From a virus, in IMG/VR virus record IMGVR_UViG_3300042914_001458, positions 1 through 30,114 of that record: DNA of 30,114 nucleotides. One strand, given 5' to 3'. The notes under the pieces are model-generated. The model saw only the letters and a list, made by a program, of their open reading frames with translations. It ran no database searches and had not been told where the DNA came from. Each line of letters begins with the position of its first letter. The stretch's first letter is position 1. Of this stretch, positions 1 through 6,490 are shown piece by piece. The position numbers and the translations under genes are program-made.

Positions 1-25
1 TTAATCTTAATTCTTTTGCTTTCAT
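1..25 (-). CDS. Start of a small phage protein, cut by window edge (MKAKELRL...)
   Basis: An ATG at 25-23 on the minus strand opens a frame reading MKAKELRL before the window ends, so only eight codons are visible. The start lies two bases beyond the stop of the upstream gene, as expected for the next gene in this tightly packed operon. Small Bacteroidota phage and host proteins often begin with a similar peptide (MKAxELRIGN), which is why I call it, but eight residues cannot establish a family. No function is inferred. Confidence 0.4.
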
Positions 26-26
26 T

Positions 27-233
27 CTATTCTGATTTAAAGGTTTCGTTGTAGTATTGTTCTGGTTGATAACATTGAGAACCATAATCATTGCTCCCTT
101 GATTATAAGCATCCATTATCTGCTCTTTCTCCATTTCTTTGGCTTGTTTAAACCATTCTTGTATTTTATCATAACTACATAAGTCAGGATAATTTAACCA
201 AGTATCCTGTAACCATTCTACTGCTGTTTTCAT
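27..233 (-). CDS. Small acidic phage protein, unknown function
   Basis: This 68-residue protein is acidic and predicted helical. It opens with MKTAVEWLQD, has a central run AKEMEKEQIMDAYNQG (residues 32-47) and ends in a tyrosine- and glutamate-rich tail, EQYYNETFKSE. Proteins with this opening, helical middle and QYYNETF ending recur in flavobacterial phages and in Bacteroidota genomes, but I know of no assigned function. The start abuts the stop of the preceding gene at 234, which places it in the recombination operon driven from the promoter near 1850. There is no signal peptide and no membrane segment. It is called a real gene on context and on the recognisable sequence type. Confidence 0.75.
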   Translation of the reverse strand: MKTAVEWLQDTWLNYPDLCSYDKIQEWFKQAKEMEKEQIMDAYNQGSNDYGSQCYQPEQYYNETFKSE

Positions 234-479
234 TTAGAAATTATTTAAGAAGTCTGACAAATCGTTTTTAGGCTGCGTTTGAGGCTGTTTAACAACGTTT
301 TGATTATCTCTTGGCAGTTGAGCTTGTAAACTTATATAAGCTCCGTTATCGCCTTGTTTTTTCCAACCAGCTAATTCCAACTTTACTCCATTGATTGTTA
401 TGTTACCTTTAAAGTCAGGGTGTGAATCTTGTTTTTTAAATTTGTTAGCGGATAGGCTACCGTAGTTTTTACTTTCCAT
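234..479 (-). CDS. Possible single-strand-DNA-binding-like protein (DUF736-like pattern)
   Basis: This 81-residue protein has the order GSLSANKFKKQDSHPDFKG (8-26), then GVKLELAGWKKQG (31-43) and AYISLQAQ (47-54). That 'HPDFKG...GvxxxxxGWkK...G.yisL' pattern resembles small DUF736-type proteins found beside recombination genes. The C-terminus is a glutamine/proline-rich linker (about 55-71) ending in an acidic, hydrophobic tip, DLSDFLNNF. This is loosely like the partner-binding tip of SSB proteins, though it lacks the canonical DDIPF. The gene sits two bases after a small coiled-coil gene and two genes after an ERF/exonuclease pair, a common location for an ssDNA-binding helper. What is seen is the pattern and the position; the ssDNA-binding role is inference. 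Confidence 0.7.
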   Translation of the reverse strand: MESKNYGSLSANKFKKQDSHPDFKGNITINGVKLELAGWKKQGDNGAYISLQAQLPRDNQNVVKQPQTQPKNDLSDFLNNF

Positions 480-481
480 TT

Positions 482-637
482 TTATTTTATTTTATTTTTT
501 AACATTTTAATTATTAAAGAATCTGCATTTAATATTACTCCTTCGTCAGTTGCTATTGTCAAAGCTTTTATTAATTGCTTTATTTCTTTGAGTTCTTTTT
601 TTAAGTCTTGAATTTCTTGGTTAATCTCCGGGTTCAT
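482..637 (-). CDS. 51-residue predicted coiled-coil protein
   Basis: A short frame beginning MNPEINQEIQDLKKELKEI encodes 51 residues and was found by reading the gap between the nuclease gene and the 81-residue gene. Residues 4-27 have a heptad-like distribution of isoleucine and leucine with lysine and glutamate between, so a coiled coil is likely. A second short helix ends in lysines. Its ATG overlaps the stop of the upstream nuclease in an ATGA arrangement (start at 637, upstream stop ending at 634), and its stop is two bases from the next start, so it fills the gap precisely. It may be an oligomerising accessory factor of the recombination module. The function is unknown. Confidence 0.65.
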   Translation of the reverse strand: MNPEINQEIQDLKKELKEIKQLIKALTIATDEGVILNADSLIIKMLKNKIK

Positions 638-1308
638 ACTAATTCTATTATTTGGTTATAATATTCTCTACATTCTTCAATTCGTGTTTTTATAGACTCG
701 ATTACTTTCTCATCTCGCTTAATTACGTGCGTTTTAACACGCTTTTCCTTAGGTATGTGCATGAAAGTGTGTTTATCCTCTACAAAGGCTCTTATATCGT
801 CGCTTTCGTCTATTACATTTTGTTTCCAGTGTTCCCTTCTAACTTCATCGTCAACAATTTGTTTAGGCGTATCAATCAAACAATAACACAATAAAGCCTC
901 TTGTTTGTCAGTTAGCCACATATAGCCTTGAAGTTGATAGTAATAATCTTTGTTATTTAGTTCGTTTTCTATTACCTTATCAAAAAACGTAAACGCATCC
1001 CAAGAACTTTTAACATCTATTAGTACATCCGTGTTTACATCAGGTTTTCCTGTTACCCAGTCATTAGAAAATTGTTCTTCATTCTTGTAAATAAAACCTA
1101 CGTCTAAAACACTTTCAGTTAATTTAATCGCTTCGGGTTCTACTTCGTTTCCTTTGTCCGTGTATCTACTCCAAAACTCTTTGTGTATTCCGTATTTTTC
1201 TTCAATAGCTAACTCAAGTAAATAACTTTTAGTAGTTTGAGAAAGACTCTCCCCCTTGGTACGGGGGTTTGTCATAATCTTTCCTATTTGTGAACATCTT
1301 ACTTTCAT
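634..1308 (-). CDS. YqaJ/lambda-exonuclease-type PD-(D/E)XK recombination nuclease
   Basis: This 224-residue protein is a predicted 5'-3' dsDNA exonuclease that would make the single strands used by the annealing protein encoded just upstream. The nuclease core is visible in order: KGNEVEPEA (52-60, a candidate acidic metal ligand), GKPD (87-90), the DVK triad member (98-100) and the QLQGYMWL segment (125-132), which matches the glutamine motif of YqaJ/lambda-exo enzymes. The length is normal for the family. Its ATG overlaps the stop of the ERF gene (1305-1308), giving translational coupling between partners that act together. C-terminal residues from about 185 onward are helical and charged. 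Function follows from family knowledge and the neighbouring ERF gene; specificity cannot be read from sequence. Confidence 0.85.
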   Translation of the reverse strand: MKVRCSQIGKIMTNPRTKGESLSQTTKSYLLELAIEEKYGIHKEFWSRYTDKGNEVEPEAIKLTESVLDVGFIYKNEEQFSNDWVTGKPDVNTDVLIDVKSSWDAFTFFDKVIENELNNKDYYYQLQGYMWLTDKQEALLCYCLIDTPKQIVDDEVRREHWKQNVIDESDDIRAFVEDKHTFMHIPKEKRVKTHVIKRDEKVIESIKTRIEECREYYNQIIELV

Positions 1309-1826
1309 ACCTTTCCAAGTATTTCTATTTGCTCATCAGTTAAATCAAAGTTCAACGGTATATCAGCTAATTCATAATTACCAGCCTTAACCGCTGCAAT
1401 AGCTTTCATAAGCCTATCGTTTTCAATCTTTGGTTTTTTTGGTTTAACCTGTTCGCCTGAAGCATCCGTATCTTTGTCAGTTACTAATCCAAGAATTGAA
1501 CTCAAACAGTATCTACGAAAATAAGTAACACCTGATCCAAAAGACTGATAATCATTCATGCCTTTTAATTGTACGTAAGGTATCAATGTTTCAGAATCTA
1601 TCATTTCTCCACTTTCAATATGAAATAAAACAGTTTTAAGATAGTTCAATCCGTCTTTTGAATTGATTAGTTGCGTGAAGCCTAATCCGTGTTTCTGTAA
1701 CAATGGATTAATTTCGCTAAATATTTTAGGGAGATCACTATATGAGTACCCGTAACCTTGAGTTGCTTTGTGAATTACCTTCACTTCTTGCTGGAACGCT
1801 GCCAGACTTTTAAATAAATGTTTCAT
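1305..1826 (-). CDS. erf: ERF-family single-strand annealing recombinase
   Basis: This 173-residue protein belongs to the ERF (essential recombination function) family of phage ssDNA-annealing proteins. The N-terminal core shows GYSYSDLPKIFSEINPLLQK (26-45), a hydrophobic strand GLGFTQLI, and the family signature FGSGVTYFRRYCLSSILGL (96-114), followed by the acidic stretch DKDTDASG. It pairs with the exonuclease immediately downstream, with which it shares an ATGA overlap. Together they would support phage replication by recombination and recircularisation of ends. A good Bacteroidota-type promoter lies 22 bases upstream of the ATG, so this gene heads its own transcript. The C-terminal 50 residues are lysine-rich and then acidic, typical of the variable tail. 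Length and motifs are ordinary for the family. Confidence 0.9.
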   Translation of the reverse strand: MKHLFKSLAAFQQEVKVIHKATQGYGYSYSDLPKIFSEINPLLQKHGLGFTQLINSKDGLNYLKTVLFHIESGEMIDSETLIPYVQLKGMNDYQSFGSGVTYFRRYCLSSILGLVTDKDTDASGEQVKPKKPKIENDRLMKAIAAVKAGNYELADIPLNFDLTDEQIEILGKV

Positions 1827-1847
1827 AATTACTTTGTTTAATTTCTA

Positions 1848-1877
1848 CAAATTTAATAATAATTTTTAATATAACAA
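1848..1877 (-). promoter_or_regulatory. Promoter of the recombination operon (TTG-N19-TAAATTTG)
   Basis: On the minus strand a TTG (1877-1875) is followed after exactly 19 bases by TAAATTTG (1855-1848) and then T. This matches the Bacteroidota housekeeping promoter pattern: TTTG-like at -33, about 19 bases, TAnnTTTGY at -7. The element lies in a 69-base A+T-rich gap, and transcription would start near 1842, giving a leader of about 16 bases before the erf ATG at 1826. It is the only site in the window where both elements and the spacing agree. No terminator is seen between it and the methyltransferase gene upstream, so read-through is also possible. Confidence 0.7.
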
Positions 1878-1895
1878 TACTTCAAAAAAAAATAC

Positions 1896-2513
1896 TTAAA
1901 ATAATTTTAATTGTGCTACGTGGTTATTTATCCTTTGCATTGCTTTATCAAAATACTCTTTGTCAAGTTCACACGCTGTTAAATCAAAGCCGTAATCATG
2001 ACACGCTATTGCAATACTTCCACTACCTAAGTGGGTGTCAAGTATCTTGTCCCCTTGCTTAGCGTATTTATCTAATAGCCATTTGTAAAGTGCTACAGGT
2101 TTTTGTGTTGGGTGGATTTTATTATATTGGTCTTGTTGATAGCTTCTATCAAAATGCTTTGCGTTACCTATACTTGTGTAAGCTAATTCCCATTCAGAGA
2201 AATTACCATTTTGATGTTTAAACCAACAAATAATACCTTTTCCTAAATTAAAATATTCTGTAAAATAATTCGCCCCCCAAATTATTTGATTTTTACTAAC
2301 TCTAAATAACTCATTAAAATATGATTGTGTTGGTGTTTCATTATCCCATTGTTTAGAATTATCATATTTAATTGTTTTTTGTCCATCTCTACCACTATAA
2401 CCTATTCCATAAGGAGGGTCAACAATAGCCAAATCAAAATAGTTATCTGGATAACGTGCCATTAATAACATATTATCTTCGTTTGTTATTTCTATTTTAT
2501 CCGTTACTTTCAT
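1896..2513 (-). CDS. Site-specific DNA methyltransferase, amino-group (N6-adenine/N4-cytosine) type
   Basis: This 205-residue protein is an exocyclic-amino methyltransferase of the beta arrangement. The catalytic motif DPPYGIGYSG is at 32-41, followed by the conserved HPTQKP at 134-139. The S-adenosylmethionine-binding motif comes last, LDTHLGSGSIAIA (158-170), with an acidic CELDKEY after it. It is short, with no obvious separate target-recognition domain beyond residues 42-130, as is usual for phage orphan enzymes. No restriction endonuclease is next to it, so self-protection from host restriction or gene regulation is more likely than a restriction-modification system. DPPY is typical of adenine-N6 enzymes, but N4-cytosine cannot be excluded from motif alone. 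Its ATG overlaps the upstream stop (2510-2513). It is the last gene before the erf promoter. Confidence 0.88.
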   Translation of the reverse strand: MKVTDKIEITNEDNMLLMARYPDNYFDLAIVDPPYGIGYSGRDGQKTIKYDNSKQWDNETPTQSYFNELFRVSKNQIIWGANYFTEYFNLGKGIICWFKHQNGNFSEWELAYTSIGNAKHFDRSYQQDQYNKIHPTQKPVALYKWLLDKYAKQGDKILDTHLGSGSIAIACHDYGFDLTACELDKEYFDKAMQRINNHVAQLKLF

Positions 2514-2869
2514 AAAAATTTCCTAAGTCCATTTGCACATCGTTCAATACTATTAGCTCTTTCCTGAAGGCTTGTTATTTGTTCTTGGATAGTTACCTTG
2601 CAATCAGTTGTAAAATATCCTTGTGAGGTCGCTATCAATGGCATGAGTCCATTTGTGCGAATGTAGTTAACCATTTTGCGTAAACGAGGTTGGCTCATTT
2701 TAATTTTATATCCGTGTTCATGTAGAAATACATTCATTCGAGATACAATCAACTCTGCCTTTATTGGGTTCGTCTTTTTGTAGTGTCTAAATCCATGCAT
2801 CACCAAAGGTAAAATTTCCATTTCTTCATTAGTCAACTCATGTGTGTATGTTTCAAATCCTGTAATCAT
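2510..2869 (-). CDS. Predicted winged-helix/HTH-like phage protein
   Basis: The 119-residue product starts with an acidic 'LTNEEMEILPLVMHGF' helix. A central basic segment SQPRLRKMVNYIRTNGLMPL (59-78) follows, then ATSQGYF and a helical C-terminus. The order helix, 'RLRKMVNYIRTNGLIPLIATSQGYF', helix is typical of a small phage protein common in Bacteroidota phage replication modules. It has the look of a winged helix, with 'MVNYIRTNG' as a possible recognition helix and 'ATSQGYF' as the wing. The gene overlaps both neighbours by ATGA arrangements. DNA binding is inferred from shape and basic content only. Confidence 0.7.
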   Translation of the reverse strand: MITGFETYTHELTNEEMEILPLVMHGFRHYKKTNPIKAELIVSRMNVFLHEHGYKIKMSQPRLRKMVNYIRTNGLMPLIATSQGYFTTDCKVTIQEQITSLQERANSIERCANGLRKFL

Positions 2870-3051
2870 TTTAATAAATTAAATTCGTTAATATTATTTT
2901 CTTTTGCGTATTGGTGTAAATATTCAATAGCATCTTTTTCTTTACGAAAACACTTAAGATATTTTTTAGTCTTAGGTGCTTTTATAATAAAATATGTGTA
3001 CTCCATTTTATGGTGCTTTACATAAATCTTTGAAATGTATTTATAATTCAT
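2866..3051 (-). CDS. Small basic protein, AP2-like appearance
   Basis: This 61-residue lysine- and tyrosine-rich protein has a strand-turn-strand-helix appearance: YTYFIIKAPKTKKYLKCF (18-35), then KEKDAIEYLHQYAKENN (37-53). That pattern, a basic beta sheet followed by an amphipathic helix, is reminiscent of AP2-like or integrase N-terminal DNA-binding domains in phages, but the resemblance is weak. The annotated ATG overlaps the end of the ninG gene by 11 bases. A second in-frame ATG at residue 16 would remove the overlap and is a possible true start. The stop overlaps the next gene by ATGA. No function is assigned. Confidence 0.6.
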   Translation of the reverse strand: MNYKYISKIYVKHHKMEYTYFIIKAPKTKKYLKCFRKEKDAIEYLHQYAKENNINEFNLLK

Positions 3052-3571
3052 GTTGTTTAATCTTTAATTTATAGGTGTTAATTATTTGCTTTAATTCTTC
3101 TATTGTAAACTTTCGTGTTTTATTAGCCTCCAGCTCTAAAAGTGTTAATTGTTCAATTCCTATTTTGTTAATTAATCTACTTCTATACTCGATTAAATTA
3201 CCACTTAAATATTGGTTGCACGTAATGCAACTGCTGTGGACGTTAAATTCATTAAAACGAACACTCCAATGGTTGTTAGCATTAAAGTAATGCGAAGCGT
3301 TTACACGTCCGTTAATTGGCTTATCGCAGCTTATACAAGGTAATCCTTTATCTCGTAGGTTTATCCACTTGTTGAATACTTGCTGAGCAATCTTGATGTA
3401 GTCTTGAATTGTCATTAAGTCTAATTTTAACTTAGCCTTTTTCCTTTTCCAATTCTTATCTTTTGTTTCTTGTACCCATGCTGTTACACAATCAGGTTCA
3501 AAACAGTTCTTTTGTAGTGTTGTGTATGGTTGGAATTGTGCTTTACAGTACTTGCATTTTCGTGTTTTCAT
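3041..3571 (-). CDS. ninG: NinG-family recombination protein (lambda Rap type)
   Basis: This 176-residue protein matches the NinG/Rap family, structure-specific nucleases that act on recombination intermediates in lambda-like phages. A zinc-finger-like N-terminus holds Cys6, Cys9, Cys23 and Cys28. It is followed by a basic helical stretch (KDKNWKRKKAKLKLD) and an HNH-like core: LPCISCDKPINGRVNASHYF (98-117), HSSCITCNQYLSGN and YRSRLINKIG, where paired CxxC motifs and the histidines would hold metal. Length is close to the family norm. It shares ATGA overlap with the upstream C5 methyltransferase. With ERF and the exonuclease it makes a complete phage recombination toolkit in one operon region. 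Confidence 0.85.
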   Translation of the reverse strand: MKTRKCKYCKAQFQPYTTLQKNCFEPDCVTAWVQETKDKNWKRKKAKLKLDLMTIQDYIKIAQQVFNKWINLRDKGLPCISCDKPINGRVNASHYFNANNHWSVRFNEFNVHSSCITCNQYLSGNLIEYRSRLINKIGIEQLTLLELEANKTRKFTIEELKQIINTYKLKIKQHEL

Positions 3572-4233
3572 AGTTCGTCAAGTATTGATAATTGATTTAC
3601 ATCTGACTTTCTAAATATATTCAAAGCCGTTTCAAGTATTGTTTTCCCTGCTTCATAATCTACTAAGTTACGCGACATTTTGTCAATCCTTTGAGTTCCT
3701 TTATATTTTCTAAAATCATAATCGTGAAATTCACACCATTGAGTAACTTCATCTTTTCCTCCCATAATTGAACATTTTCTTTCGTTTATATTATTTGGTA
3801 AATTAAAATTTGTCCAATACAAATGCCTTCCTCTTTTTTGAGCTGGTATTAATGGCTCGTAATACGGATTTACATTTTCAATACAATATTTACCTTCAAA
3901 ATGGTGTTTAAGAAAAATAATTTCTTGATATAACATCATATTTGGATATTCAGGTTTATAAAAATCTTGATTCTTTTGAGTAAATCGAACTTTTGAATGA
4001 GTTGGACACGGTGGCGAACTCCAAATAAAATCAAACTCTTTGTAATGGTCTAATAAATATTGGTGTGCGTCTGCTATAATTACTTTGTCATTCGGAAAAC
4101 GTTCTTTGTATAAACGTGCTGCTTCCGGGTCAAGTTCAACAGCTGTTATTTCTAAGTTGTCTGCAACCTCATCCCACTTATAACGATTACCACCTAAACA
4201 AGCGTATAAATTAAGTATTCTATATTTCTTCAT
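3568..4233 (-). CDS. Short C5-cytosine DNA methyltransferase
   Basis: The 221-residue protein is a compact C5-type methyltransferase. Motif I is NLYACLGGNRYKW (8-20), the acidic motif II is AVELD (31-35), the catalytic motif IV is SSPPCPTHS (72-80) with Cys76, motif VI is IENVNP (118-123), and motif VIII is AQKRGRHLYW (131-140). It differs from the 338-residue methyltransferase at 28893-29909: it is about a third shorter and lacks a recognisable large target-recognition domain, so the two are not simple duplicates. No restriction enzyme is nearby. The gene is coupled on both sides by ATGA overlaps and lies between a coiled-coil gene and ninG. A role in protecting replicating phage DNA is inferred. 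Confidence 0.85.
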   Translation of the reverse strand: MKKYRILNLYACLGGNRYKWDEVADNLEITAVELDPEAARLYKERFPNDKVIIADAHQYLLDHYKEFDFIWSSPPCPTHSKVRFTQKNQDFYKPEYPNMMLYQEIIFLKHHFEGKYCIENVNPYYEPLIPAQKRGRHLYWTNFNLPNNINERKCSIMGGKDEVTQWCEFHDYDFRKYKGTQRIDKMSRNLVDYEAGKTILETALNIFRKSDVNQLSILDEL

Positions 4234-4523
4234 ATCTCACCACTAATTAAGGTTTTTAAATGTTCGCTTAAACTTCTGTTTTCTTGTTTAAGTTGTAAGT
4301 TTTCTAATTCTAATCTGTGGCTTCGTCTTTCCGTAGCTTGATAAACCTTTTCACAATGCGTTAAATATTCAACTACCGCAGCTACTTCTTTCATGCTTTC
4401 TTCCATTGGACCAATTATGTCCAATCGTTCAGGGTGTTTCTCTTGTATTTCGTCAAGGCTATACTTTAATCTCCAATAAAGCGTGTTCATTCCTGACTTT
4501 CTTTTCAACATTTCAAGGCTCAT
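4230..4523 (-). CDS. Predicted coiled-coil protein of the replication module
   Basis: The 97-residue protein is almost wholly helical. Residues 55-91 (HCEKVYQATERRSHRLELEN and on through LQLKQENRSLSEHLKTLI) show leucines at heptad-like spacing with many charged residues, strongly suggesting a coiled coil. The N-terminal half holds SGMNTLYWRLKYSLDEIQEK. It has no cysteine pattern or enzymatic motif. The gene starts one base after the helicase stop and its stop overlaps the next methyltransferase start. A structural or adaptor role beside the helicase is conceivable, but the function is unknown. Confidence 0.65.
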   Translation of the reverse strand: MSLEMLKRKSGMNTLYWRLKYSLDEIQEKHPERLDIIGPMEESMKEVAAVVEYLTHCEKVYQATERRSHRLELENLQLKQENRSLSEHLKTLISGEI

Positions 4524-4524
4524 A

Positions 4525-5550
4525 TTAAAATGGATTTTCGTTTGCTAATCTAATCTTTTCACTTGCTGACATTAAACCACCACCCCAATTTAAAGCTGAT
4601 TGTCCGTCTTTATCTATTATTGGTTCGGGTTGTTTAGGTTTAATTTCTTGTTTTTCTTCACTTGCAAAAACTTTTACAAATCTATTATTTTCTAAACTAT
4701 CAAAATAATAACATAAAGTTGCTTTATCAAATTTTATCTTTAAATTACCTACTTCACCATTTGAACGTGGTTTAATTTTATGAAATATAATATCTGCTTC
4801 ATTATATTCATGATTTTCACGATGTACTGTTATCATGCACTTTCCTGAATTATACCATTCACTACCACCCTTTAAGTCATACGGGCTTGGTGGATTTCTT
4901 TTTCCGTTTTCTTTTTCAGTCAACTTAGGGTGTATAATTGTGTGAAAATGTAAATTGTTTTCTTCTGCTAAATAATTTCTTAAAGGTAAAATATATTCTA
5001 AATATTGTGCATAACCTCCATAGGTTGCATAATCGTGGTTTAAATCTTTCCAGCTATCTATTGAAGCTGTATGTAATTCTTTTTCGTACTTTAATTCAAC
5101 AGCCCATTCCCAAAATTCCTTAGGTGTTATTTTTCCTTTTGTGTTTTTTCGTGTTATGATATTAAAATGATTTAATACCCACTCCATTCCCATTGTAATT
5201 TCTAAATCAGTAATTACATTTTCTGCGTTTGGATCAAAACTTTTACCCGTCTTTTTCTGAATTAAATCCGCTACAATTTCAGTTGTATTACCAACATCAG
5301 GAAAATAAACTAAATGTTTCCAACTATAAAACTTTGAAGTATTAATTAAACATTCCATTAATACCTGTGTCTTACCACTTTGAGGAAATCCAGTCCAATC
5401 AGTACAGTTGCCTAAACTCATTGAATAGTATTTATGAAGTTCAACAAAGCCTAAATATTTTCCTTTGTTATGGTAATTATCTCGGTGTTTATATAGCTTA
5501 CTTACTACATCACCTTGTTCTGTTATTTTAAATCCTTCAATCATTGCCAA
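4525..5550 (-). CDS. RecA/DnaB-fold ATPase, likely replicative helicase
   Basis: This 341-residue protein carries a P-loop GFPQSGKT (54-61) and a Walker B-like strand ending TASIDSW (161-167). A later strand HFHTIIHPKLTE (201-212) is followed by a loop SPYDLKGGSEWYNSGKCMITVHR (222-244). This layout, with a late 'L.GGSEWYNSGKC...V.R' segment and a C-terminal VGNLKIKFDKATLCYYF strand, matches the RecA-like motor domain of SF4/DnaB-type helicases. No large N-terminal primase-binding domain is present, so it is a minimal motor. The C-terminal 60 residues form a proline- and lysine-rich linker and tail. It follows the DUF6291 gene by a 10-base overlap, the usual loader-then-helicase order. Helicase is the best reading; a RecA-like recombination ATPase is the alternative. 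Confidence 0.75.
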   Translation of the reverse strand: MAMIEGFKITEQGDVVSKLYKHRDNYHNKGKYLGFVELHKYYSMSLGNCTDWTGFPQSGKTQVLMECLINTSKFYSWKHLVYFPDVGNTTEIVADLIQKKTGKSFDPNAENVITDLEITMGMEWVLNHFNIITRKNTKGKITPKEFWEWAVELKYEKELHTASIDSWKDLNHDYATYGGYAQYLEYILPLRNYLAEENNLHFHTIIHPKLTEKENGKRNPPSPYDLKGGSEWYNSGKCMITVHRENHEYNEADIIFHKIKPRSNGEVGNLKIKFDKATLCYYFDSLENNRFVKVFASEEKQEIKPKQPEPIIDKDGQSALNWGGGLMSASEKIRLANENPF

Positions 5551-6152
5551 GCGAATTTAAAATTATTTTCTTTTGGTCTATTTTCATTTAGGTATTTTTC
5601 AAAATTAGCAGGTCTTAAAAAATGATCGGGTGTTGCATTTTTATTTTCTATTACCCAAACGTTATTAATCATATTTTCAAAAGCTAAACTCCATTCATCA
5701 GTAGTGTATTTATCCAATAACTTTTTTAAATTATTTTCTGTTTGGTTGTTTAAGGTTCTAAATTTGGTTTGAGGTTTCCCGTGTTTTGTAAATTCAGCAT
5801 TAAACCAATTCAAAAATTTATTTACACGTTCCTGAAAAGGAACTATAATAGATTCTTCTTTCTCTTTCTCTTTCTCTTTTAATTGTACCGTAGGGGCTTT
5901 AATACCCCCTTGCGTACCCCCTTCGGTAGGGTCTTGTAAAGGTTCTTTAGTTTTATTTTCGTAACCTTCAATTTGCCTATCAATAGAATGCTTTTGAGAA
6001 AGATAAGCGAATTTAACCATACCTTCTAAGTCAGTTTCAACACCAGTAAATTGTCGCTTCATTAAAGCATCGTAAAATGCTAAACGGTCTTTGTCGTTTA
6101 ATTCATTTGCTACGTTCCAATAGCTACGATAAAAATTAAATGTTTTTCTCAT
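5541..6152 (-). CDS. DUF6291-type replication initiator / helicase-loader-like protein
   Basis: The 203-residue protein begins with NFYRSYWNVANELNDKDRLA (6-25) and FYDALMKRQFTG (26-37). These are hallmarks of the DUF6291 domain found at the start of many phage replication proteins. A low-complexity linker (about 66-100) carries EGGTQGG and a lysine/glutamate repeat (92-100). The C-terminal part (105-190) is helical, with NWFNAEFTKHGKPQTKFRTL and 'ATPDHFLRPANFEKYL', resembling the C-terminal domain of DnaD/phage replisome organisers. The position directly before the helicase supports a helicase-loading role. The DNA of the linker contains an unusual hexanucleotide repeat and G-rich runs. DUF6291 assignment is recognition; loader function is inference. 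Confidence 0.75.
   Translation of the reverse strand: MRKTFNFYRSYWNVANELNDKDRLAFYDALMKRQFTGVETDLEGMVKFAYLSQKHSIDRQIEGYENKTKEPLQDPTEGGTQGGIKAPTVQLKEKEKEKEESIIVPFQERVNKFLNWFNAEFTKHGKPQTKFRTLNNQTENNLKKLLDKYTTDEWSLAFENMINNVWVIENKNATPDHFLRPANFEKYLNENRPKENNFKFAWQ
5859..5876 (-). repeat. Hexanucleotide microsatellite (TTTCTC x3) in the linker of the replication protein
   Basis: Three perfect copies of TTTCTC on the plus strand (GAGAAA on the coding strand), flanked by partial copies, encode the alternating Lys/Glu run of the replication-initiator linker. Because the unit is six bases, gain or loss of copies would keep the frame and only change linker length. Confidence 0.7.
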
Positions 6153-6348
6153 CTTCTATTAGTGCTATTTGTTTACGTAATTCCTTGCTTAATTTTATAG
6201 CTGTTTCTTTATCTAAACAAATAAAATGCTCGGCATTGAAATGCATATCAATTCCAATATAAATTTCTTGATGAGTATTACAAAAACATCTTAATTCGTG
6301 ATCGGTTGTTTCTGATTTTTCAGAACCATAAAAAATAATTTGTACCAT
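6136..6348 (-). CDS. 70-residue phage protein, unknown function
   Basis: The small protein begins MVQIIFYGSEKSETTDHELRC-type and has a beta-rich first half with two cysteines close together (CFC). It ends in an amphipathic helix, DKETAIKLSKELRKQIALIE, over residues 46-65. A strand 'FICLD' followed by 'xTAIKLxKELRKxI' is a recurrent ending of small Bacteroidota phage proteins. It is the first gene after the terminator/attenuator at 6393-6424 and overlaps the DUF6291 gene by 17 bases, so it would lead the replication transcript. It has no signal peptide or membrane segment. The function is unknown. Confidence 0.7.
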   Translation of the reverse strand: MVQIIFYGSEKSETTDHELRCFCNTHQEIYIGIDMHFNAEHFICLDKETAIKLSKELRKQIALIEDEKNI

Positions 6349-6360
6349 TTTGGTTGTAAA

Positions 6361-6375
6361 GGTTTTCAGAAAACC
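6361..6375. repeat. Perfect inverted repeat GGTTTT-CAG-AAAACC upstream of the replication operon
   Basis: A six-base-pair perfect palindrome with a three-base centre lies 13 bases before the first gene of the replication operon and 17 bases after the terminator T-run. In RNA it would form a small hairpin in the leader; as DNA it could be an operator. The sequence does not show which. Confidence 0.5.
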
Positions 6376-6392
6376 AGTAAACTTTTAAACAT

Positions 6393-6424
6393 AAAAAAAA
6401 CCCCTTAAATCCTTTGGGGCTTCA
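6393..6424 (-). terminator. Rho-independent terminator/attenuator before the replication operon
   Basis: On the minus strand AAGCCCC (6422-6416), an 11-base loop and GGGGTTT (6404-6398) form a seven-pair stem with one G-U pair. The T-run continues to 6393, giving a typical intrinsic terminator. Its 5' arm is also part of a longer-range 9-base inverted repeat with 6472-6480, so the stem has a competing partner. Confidence 0.7.
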
Positions 6425-6486
6425 CATCCAAATTCATTAAGAGGCTTAATAACTTCTTTTCAGTTCTATAGTGTGAAGCCGAACCG
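6393..6486 (-). ncRNA. Candidate structured leader/small RNA with its own promoter and terminator
   Basis: Between a -7 promoter element (6498-6491) and the terminator ending at 6393 is a sequence of about 90 bases with no plausible gene. Its 5' end, GGCTTCACA (6480-6472), is a perfect 9-base complement of TGTGAAGCC (6426-6418). Inside lies a perfect 6-bp hairpin ATTAAG-CCT-CTTAAT (6450-6436). The downstream arm of the 9-bp stem overlaps the 5' arm of the terminator stem, so the two structures exclude each other. This is the arrangement of an attenuator, or of a short stable RNA. Boundaries are inferred from the promoter and terminator and are approximate. Confidence 0.45.
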
Positions 6487-6490
6487 TGTA

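Noticed and set aside
1896-4233. A full restriction-modification system around the methyltransferases
   Set aside because: The neighbouring genes are NinG, small HTH-like and coiled-coil proteins and the recombination genes; none has a restriction endonuclease signature. The YqaJ-type nuclease pairs with ERF rather than with a methyltransferase.
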